Below the pieces are notes generated by a model that ran no database searches, was not told the DNA's origin, and saw only the letters and a list, made by a program, of their open reading frames with translations. Of a DNA stretch of 10,000 bases, positions 6,214 to 10,000 are shown one piece after another. Location: contig NZ_JAIWNX010000063.1 in assembly GCF_020217185.1 (NCBI RefSeq), positions 1-10,000 on the forward strand. The letters are read 5' to 3'. Within the stretch, counting starts at the first letter, position 1. Each line of letters starts with the position of its first letter. The DNA comes from Asticcacaulis sp. (GTDB lineage Bacteria > Pseudomonadota > Alphaproteobacteria > Caulobacterales > Caulobacteraceae). A program made the position numbers and the translations under genes.

Positions 6214-6274
6214 TAAGTACGTGAGCAGCGTATCGCAGGCCGATCGTTATTGGCAGCCCCTCAGAGCGCCTCGC

Positions 6275-6844
6275 CTACTTCGGTGCCTTCTTGGCCAGAA
6301 TGCGCTGCAACGTCCGCCGGTGCATGTTCAGTCGGCGAGCGGTTTCCGAGACATTCTGATTGCACAGGGCATAGACGCGCTGAATATGCTCCCAGCGCAC
6401 GCGGTCGGCCGACATGGGGTTTTCGGGCGGGGCCGGGGCGTGGTCTTCGACCGCCAGCAGCGCCTTAACGACGTCATCGGCATCAGCGGGTTTCGACAGA
6501 TAATCCACCGCGCCCGACTTCACTGCGGCGACCGCCGTGGCGATATTGCCGTAGCCGGTCAGCATGATGGCGCGGGCATCGGGGCGCTTGGCGTGCAGGG
6601 CCTCAACGGCCTTAAGGCCATTGCCGTCTTCAAGGCGCATATCCATCACGCCAAAAGCCGGCGGGCTGGCCTCGATGACTTTCAAGGCTTCGGCCACGCT
6701 TTCGACCGCCGTGACGATGAAGCCGCGCGACTCCAGGGCGCGGGCCAGACGCTGACGAAACGGCGCATCGTCGTCCAGCAGCAGCAGGGTGCGGTCGGTC
6801 AGGGCGGCGATCTTCTGCTCGATGGCGGTTTTCACATCATCCAT
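6275..6844 (-). CDS. regA: Redox response regulator, RegA/PrrA/ActR family
   Basis: This 189-residue protein is a short response regulator with the family's typical size and two domains. The receiver (about residues 18-130) has the acidic pocket DDD at 24-26, phospho-acceptor Asp68 in VMDMRLEDGNG, Thr96 in MLTGYG and Lys118 in LSKPAD. After an Ala/Pro-rich linker, the Fis-type helix-turn-helix near residues 150-185 reads RVRWEHIQRVYALCNQNVSE continuing into TARRLNMHRRTLQRILAKKAP, almost invariant in RegA/PrrA/ActR/RoxR proteins. RegA is phosphorylated by RegB and controls respiration, electron transport and carbon or nitrogen fixation genes according to redox state. The ATG is preceded by AAGGAG at 6851-6856. 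The gene begins 48 bases after regB on the same strand and is almost certainly co-transcribed with it. Confidence 0.95.
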   Translation of the reverse strand: MDDVKTAIEQKIAALTDRTLLLLDDDAPFRQRLARALESRGFIVTAVESVAEALKVIEASPPAFGVMDMRLEDGNGLKAVEALHAKRPDARAIMLTGYGNIATAVAAVKSGAVDYLSKPADADDVVKALLAVEDHAPAPPENPMSADRVRWEHIQRVYALCNQNVSETARRLNMHRRTLQRILAKKAPK

Positions 6845-6850
6845 AACAAG

Positions 6851-6856
6851 CTCCTT
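6851..6856 (-). promoter_or_regulatory. Strong ribosome binding site of regA
   Basis: The minus strand reads AAGGAG, six bases before the regA ATG. It is the clearest Shine-Dalgarno sequence in the window and fixes the regA start. By contrast, regB has a GTG start and a weak AGGCGA upstream, suggesting that the regulator is made in excess over the kinase. Confidence 0.75.
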
Positions 6857-6892
6857 ATTCTACGGGTTATTCTGGGGGGCATTCTTTGGGGG

Positions 6893-8335
6893 TTAATCTC
6901 TGGATAGCGGTGCGATGTCACCGCCAAAATCTCGGGATACGATCACGTCTATCTGCTCGCGCCGCCACAGGGCGCGCACATAGGCGCCGCCGGTCTCGCG
7001 ATTGCCGTAGGTGACGCTGGCCCCCGTATGTTCCAGCAGGGTCTTGGCGATAAAGAAGCCCAGACCCATGCCACCGTGCATAGACGTCTCCGGCCGGGAG
7101 TCGTGGCCGCGCGTCGAAATATAGGGGTCACCGACGCGCGACAGGATGTCCGGCGCAAAGCCGGGACCGTCGTCTTCGATCGACAGGGTGACATAGGCCT
7201 TGCGGATACGCACGCGGACCCAGACAGCGCTGCGCGCAAAATCGACGGCGTTTTCGACGAAGGCCCCCAGCGCGTGCAGCCATTCCGGGCGGCGCTTGAT
7301 CGACACATATTGTCCGGGGTCTTCGCCATCGGGCACCTCCTCCATACAGATTTCGATATGGATGGCCTTGCCTTCGTTGCGAAACGGCTGCACCGCCTCT
7401 TCGAAAAACACGCGTAATGGCAACTGATCGTGCACCTGATCGCGGGTTTCCGGGCGACGAGCAAGGTTTTTGAGGATGTCGCGACAGCGCTGACTTTGCG
7501 AGACCAGCAGTTCGGCGTCTTCATAAAGCGCTGTGCCGGGCGTCAGGCTGCGCAGCATTTCGCGCGCTACCACCTGTATGGTCCCCAAGGGTGTGCCCAG
7601 CTCATGCGCCGCCGCCGCTGCCAGTCCGCCCAGTGCCGACAGGCGGTGTTCCTTTTCCAGAACCGCCTGCGTCGCCGCCAGGGCCTGCGCCATGCGCTTC
7701 GACTCCAGCGCCGCCTGCCACGTATAGCCCGCCGTGAAGACGATGCCGATGATGATGGCGGCCAGAAAGCCCAGACGATAGATTTGCGGCAGGTGAAACG
7801 CTTGTCCTTCGGGCCACGGCAGGGGCAGCGACCAGAAGGCCATGGCGCAGGTGGCCAGCACGGCCACCGCTACCACGCCGAAGCCGTAGCGCGTCGGCAG
7901 GTTGGCCGCCGCCACGGTCGCCGGCGCAATCAGCATCAGGCAGAAGGGGTTGTCGAGCCCGCCTGTCACGGCCAGCAGGGCCGCCAGTTGCACGCAGTCA
8001 AAGCTCAGTTGCAGGGCGGCGTCCCAATCGTCGAGACGCTGCCGCCGGTCATTGAACATCAGAAGCAGATTGAGCCACAGGCTGGCGGCGATCATGGCCA
8101 GACAGGGCCACAGGTTCAGTTCATGACCAAAACCCAGCGACACCACGGCGATCATTACGCTCTGGCCCAATATGGCCAGCCAGCGCAGACCGACCAGCGT
8201 GCGCAGCCTCAGGCCATCGGCTCCGTGCGACAGGGGCACGGGCGAAAAGTCGGCCCAGGAAAAGGGCGTGCGATCTTTTGCCGCAGCCGGGGGCGCGGTG
8301 AAGGAAGACAGGAAGCTGATAATCCGTTGGCGCAC
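6893..8335 (-). CDS. regB: Redox sensor histidine kinase, RegB/PrrB/ActS family
   Basis: This 480-residue membrane kinase has six predicted helices between about residues 48 and 205. The hallmark GGLDNPF (125-131), implicated in ubiquinone sensing in RegB, is intact. The H-box AAAAAHELGTPLGTI places the phospho-acceptor at His244, and the redox-active cysteine of the family is present as Cys284 in SQRCRDIL. The ATPase domain is complete: N-box Asn362 in FVENAVDFA, G1 DDGPGF (388-393), G2 GGMGLGFFIAKTL (421-433). RegB autophosphorylates under reducing conditions and passes phosphate to RegA, encoded directly downstream. The start is GTG at 8333-8335; an in-frame TAA fourteen codons further upstream and no better start between them support it. 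In Rhodobacter, regB is likewise divergent from senC, although there regA sits on the senC side. Confidence 0.94.
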   Translation of the reverse strand: MRQRIISFLSSFTAPPAAAKDRTPFSWADFSPVPLSHGADGLRLRTLVGLRWLAILGQSVMIAVVSLGFGHELNLWPCLAMIAASLWLNLLLMFNDRRQRLDDWDAALQLSFDCVQLAALLAVTGGLDNPFCLMLIAPATVAAANLPTRYGFGVVAVAVLATCAMAFWSLPLPWPEGQAFHLPQIYRLGFLAAIIIGIVFTAGYTWQAALESKRMAQALAATQAVLEKEHRLSALGGLAAAAAHELGTPLGTIQVVAREMLRSLTPGTALYEDAELLVSQSQRCRDILKNLARRPETRDQVHDQLPLRVFFEEAVQPFRNEGKAIHIEICMEEVPDGEDPGQYVSIKRRPEWLHALGAFVENAVDFARSAVWVRVRIRKAYVTLSIEDDGPGFAPDILSRVGDPYISTRGHDSRPETSMHGGMGLGFFIAKTLLEHTGASVTYGNRETGGAYVRALWRREQIDVIVSRDFGGDIAPLSRD

Positions 8336-8441
8336 GTTGCGGGTTCGCCTATAGAACTTGCGGGTATGGCCCCTTTATGCGCCTTCGTGCCGCATGACCA
8401 TGTGACACATTTGCGCATCTGAGACTAAGGATAGGCATAGG
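8336..8441. promoter_or_regulatory. Divergent promoter region between regB and senC
   Basis: This 106-base gap must hold promoters for both regB (-) and senC (+). I cannot identify a convincing -35/-10 pair on either strand, nor an FNR/FixK box. AAGG at 8427-8430 may be the senC ribosome binding site, although its distance to the ATG is a little long. Shared control by RegA, as known for Rhodobacter, is possible but not visible in the bases. Confidence 0.4.
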
Positions 8442-9053
8442 ATGAATCGCACACGTCTGACAATCATTGCGGTATTGGTGATCGGCCTCGGCGCGCTGGC
8501 GGTCGCCATGTGGAGTTCGATGCTGGGGCAAAAGCCGGTGGCGAGCCGCACGATCGACTCGGCCTACAGCATCGGGGGGCCGTTCGCCCTGACGGATCAG
8601 TACGGCAAGCCGCAGACGGAAGCGATTTTGAAGGGCAAATGGACCGCGGTGTTTTTTGGCTTCACCTACTGCCCCGATATCTGCCCGCTGACCCTGCAAT
8701 CGCTGGATCAGACGCGCAAAAAGCTGGGTAAGGACGGCGAAAACCTGCAATTCGTCTTCATCACGGTCGATCCGGAACGCGACACCCCCGAAGTGATGAA
8801 GGCCTATCTGGACTCCGGCGGCTTCCCCAAAGGGGTTATCGGCCTGACCGGCACGCCGGAACAGATCGCGGCTGCCGCCCGCGCCTATCGCGCCACCTAC
8901 AAAAAGGAGGGTGAAGGCAAGGATTACACGATGAGCCATACCTCGGTGGTCTATCTGATGAATCCGCGTGGCGAATTTACCGTGCCTCTGGCGCACGGTA
9001 TGCCCATCGACAAGGCCGCCAGCGACATCAAGCAGGCGATGAAGGCGTACTGA
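8442..9053 (+). CDS. senC: SCO1/SenC/PrrC copper chaperone for cytochrome oxidase assembly
   Basis: This 203-residue protein has an N-terminal membrane anchor (about residues 7-26) and a periplasmic thioredoxin-like domain. The copper site is complete: Cys77 and Cys81 in FTYCPDICPLT and His166 in MSHTSVVYLM. Other family blocks are GGPFALTDQYGK (45-56) and VFITVDPERDTPEVM (105-119). SCO proteins deliver copper to the CuA or CuB site of terminal oxidases and act as thiol-disulfide reductants. Its place divergent from regB is the classical arrangement linking oxidase assembly with redox signalling. It ends seven bases from the convergent ydeI-like gene, with no terminator hairpin between them. 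Confidence 0.95.
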   Translation: MNRTRLTIIAVLVIGLGALAVAMWSSMLGQKPVASRTIDSAYSIGGPFALTDQYGKPQTEAILKGKWTAVFFGFTYCPDICPLTLQSLDQTRKKLGKDGENLQFVFITVDPERDTPEVMKAYLDSGGFPKGVIGLTGTPEQIAAAARAYRATYKKEGEGKDYTMSHTSVVYLMNPRGEFTVPLAHGMPIDKAASDIKQAMKAY

Positions 9054-9060
9054 GGCGTTT

Positions 9061-9651
9061 CTAGTCGTCCAGACCCAGCCCGTCCATGATCTGCGGGAGG
9101 CACTTTTCGATACGTGCGTCCCGCGTTTTCGACTGTTTGGCTGAGGAAAAGTGCAGCAGGTAGGCGCGCTGACGCCCCGGTGTCAGGCGCTCGAACGCTT
9201 CTTTCAGGGCCGCGTCACCTTCAAGACGCGCGCGAAACTCATCGGGCATCGCAAAGGCGTCGGTCTTTTTGAAATCGACCTTCAACCCGGCTTGTTCGAC
9301 GGCAATCGCGGCTTCGACATAGGCCTTCAGCGTGGCGGCCTTATCCGTGATCTGATCGACATCGGTAAAGCGAATCTGACGCGCCGACTGCACATTTTCG
9401 GTCTGCTGGATCAAAAGACCCTGCGGATCGGGCATCAGCGCGCCCTTCATAAACAGCAGGGCGCAATAGTCCTTGAAGCCGTGCATCAGCACCACATTGG
9501 CCTTGCCCAGCGTGTAGCAGGGCTGCCCCCATTTCAGGTCTTCGTCTAACGGGGCCTGACGCAGGATAGCGCGCAAGGCTTCAAACTCAGCACGCCAGCG
9601 CTCGGCCCGCTGCATGAAGGCATCCACCTTGGGGTTGGGTGCGCTGTCCAT
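9061..9651 (-). CDS. YdeI-family protein (DUF1801 with OmdA-type C-terminus)
   Basis: With the start at 9651 the product has 196 residues and begins MDSAPNPKVDAFMQRAERW, matching the start of YdeI-type proteins (NPKVD.F...A..W). The DUF1801 part carries LKWGQPCYTLGKANVVLMHG, then the block FKDYCALLFMKGALM and the ENVQSARQIRFTDVDQI stretch. The C-terminal OmdA-type part holds GLKVDFKKTDAFAMPDEF and the basic LTPGRQRAYLLHFSSAKQSK followed by TRDARIEKCLPQI. The family (YdeI or OmpD-associated) has been tied to bacteriocin or antimicrobial peptide tolerance, but its biochemical role is not known. The frame stays open up to 9714, yet those extra 21 residues do not look like the family, and GGAG lies about ten bases before the 9651 ATG, so I take the shorter form. 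Confidence 0.87.
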   Translation of the reverse strand: MDSAPNPKVDAFMQRAERWRAEFEALRAILRQAPLDEDLKWGQPCYTLGKANVVLMHGFKDYCALLFMKGALMPDPQGLLIQQTENVQSARQIRFTDVDQITDKAATLKAYVEAAIAVEQAGLKVDFKKTDAFAMPDEFRARLEGDAALKEAFERLTPGRQRAYLLHFSSAKQSKTRDARIEKCLPQIMDGLGLDD

Positions 9652-9737
9652 CCGCTGTGTCTCCCTGTTTACGTAACGATAGCATCGTCGCAAACCCGGC
9701 CCAAGGGGCGACATTCGCCACCTTCACGGCTTTTTGT

Positions 9738-9751
9738 TTCGCAGATGCGAA
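9738..9751. promoter_or_regulatory. Short perfect palindrome in the ydeI/phaZ divergent region
   Basis: TTCGCA-GA-TGCGAA is a 6-2-6 inverted repeat, 87 bases before the next ATG on one side and 76 bases after the other. It could be an operator for one or both divergent genes. No specific regulator consensus is recognised. A GANTC site (GACTC, 9757-9761) lies close by. The remaining bases of 9652-9826 show no small gene or clear promoter. Confidence 0.3.
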
Positions 9752-9826
9752 GAGAAGACTCGTAACCTATTGGCAGCATCCTTATGTTAGCCTTGTCCTC
9801 ACGACAGACGACACGAGTTTTTTGCG

Positions 9827-10000
9827 ATGCTGTACCTGCTGCATGAGATGGCCTATTATTCCGCCGGTCCCTGGCGTGCTGTGGCGCAGGCCAGCCGCGA
9901 CTTCTGGGGCAATAAGGCCAATCCGATTGCCGAAACCGAGTTCGGGCGCAAGATGTACGCCTCGGCGGAGCTGTTCAGCACGGTGACCCGTCGCTATGGC
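9827..10000 (+). CDS. phaZ: Intracellular polyhydroxybutyrate depolymerase, 5' end (partial)
   Basis: The frame is open from the ATG at 9827 to the window end, giving 58 residues. They read MLYLLHEMAYYSAGPWRAVA, a linker with FWGNKANPIAETEFGRKMYA, then SAELFSTVTRRYG. Intracellular PHB depolymerases (PhaZ) of alpha- and betaproteobacteria begin with 'MLY..HE......P.R..A......NP.....T..GR...A..E.F...TRRY', which matches well. These cytosolic enzymes mobilise storage polyester granules to hydroxybutyrate; the alpha/beta-hydrolase catalytic residues lie beyond the window. Only the N-terminus is seen, so the assignment rests on this signature. Confidence 0.8.
   Translation, partial: MLYLLHEMAYYSAGPWRAVAQASRDFWGNKANPIAETEFGRKMYASAELFSTVTRRYG

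Noticed and set aside
6062..6274. Small RNA gene or CRISPR repeat in the gap before regA
   Set aside because: Only one copy of each palindrome, no regularly spaced direct repeats and no visible promoter; a REP/RIME-like element explains the hairpins better.
7430..8422. 330-codon open frame on the plus strand across regB
   Set aside because: Antisense to a complete RegB with all kinase motifs; the composition is again Gln/His/Arg-heavy.
9652..9714. Longer N-terminus for the YdeI-type protein (start at 9714)
   Set aside because: The 21 extra residues do not resemble the family start, whereas the ATG at 9651 gives the typical NPKVD N-terminus and has GGAG upstream.

Overview
The window comes from an alphaproteobacterium, most probably of the family Caulobacteraceae (Caulobacter/Asticcacaulis type). 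The reasons are a GC-rich sequence with long antisense open frames, a DivL-type cell-cycle pseudo-kinase whose phospho-acceptor histidine is replaced by tyrosine, clustered GANTC (CcrM-type) sites, a RegB/RegA redox pair next to a SenC/SCO1 gene, and an intracellular PHB depolymerase. Genus-level placement is inference.

Layout. (1) 1-260: 3' end of an HPP-family membrane protein carrying a CBS pair. (2) 316-1692 (+): creD, an envelope-stress inner-membrane protein, preceded by a near-perfect palindrome and followed by a strong hairpin shared with the convergent divL. (3) 1734-4307 (-): divL, with four PAS-like segments, Tyr562 in the H-box and a degraded ATP-binding site; three evenly spaced GANTC sites lie just upstream. 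(4) 4389-5353 (-): an sdpR-sdpI pair with overlapping stop and start codons, an ArsR-type autorepressor and an SdpI-family membrane protein, with a promoter/operator upstream. (5) 5492-6061 (+): a conserved-looking cytosolic protein of unknown function. (6) 6062-6274: a non-coding stretch with a composite palindromic repeat that may also serve as terminator. (7) 6275-8335 (-): regB-regA two-component operon, divergent from (8) 8442-9053 (+): SCO1/SenC copper chaperone. (9) 9061-9651 (-): a YdeI-type DUF1801/OmdA protein. (10) 9827-10000 (+): start of an intracellular polyhydroxybutyrate depolymerase that runs off the window.

How the genes work together. Two signalling themes stand out. DivL would connect DivK phosphorylation state to the CckA-ChpT-CtrA cell-cycle phosphorelay as a non-catalytic scaffold. 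RegB-RegA, with divergent senC, forms the classical redox-sensing module controlling respiratory and energy metabolism, SenC supplying copper for oxidase assembly. creD, sdpRI and the ydeI-like gene resemble envelope or stress accessory functions. No phage, insertion sequence, CRISPR array, tRNA or rRNA is visible. I see no wholly new multi-gene system. The most rewarding points are the doubly degenerate DivL kinase, the phased GANTC cluster in front of it, the composite repeat and the unknown protein at 5492.
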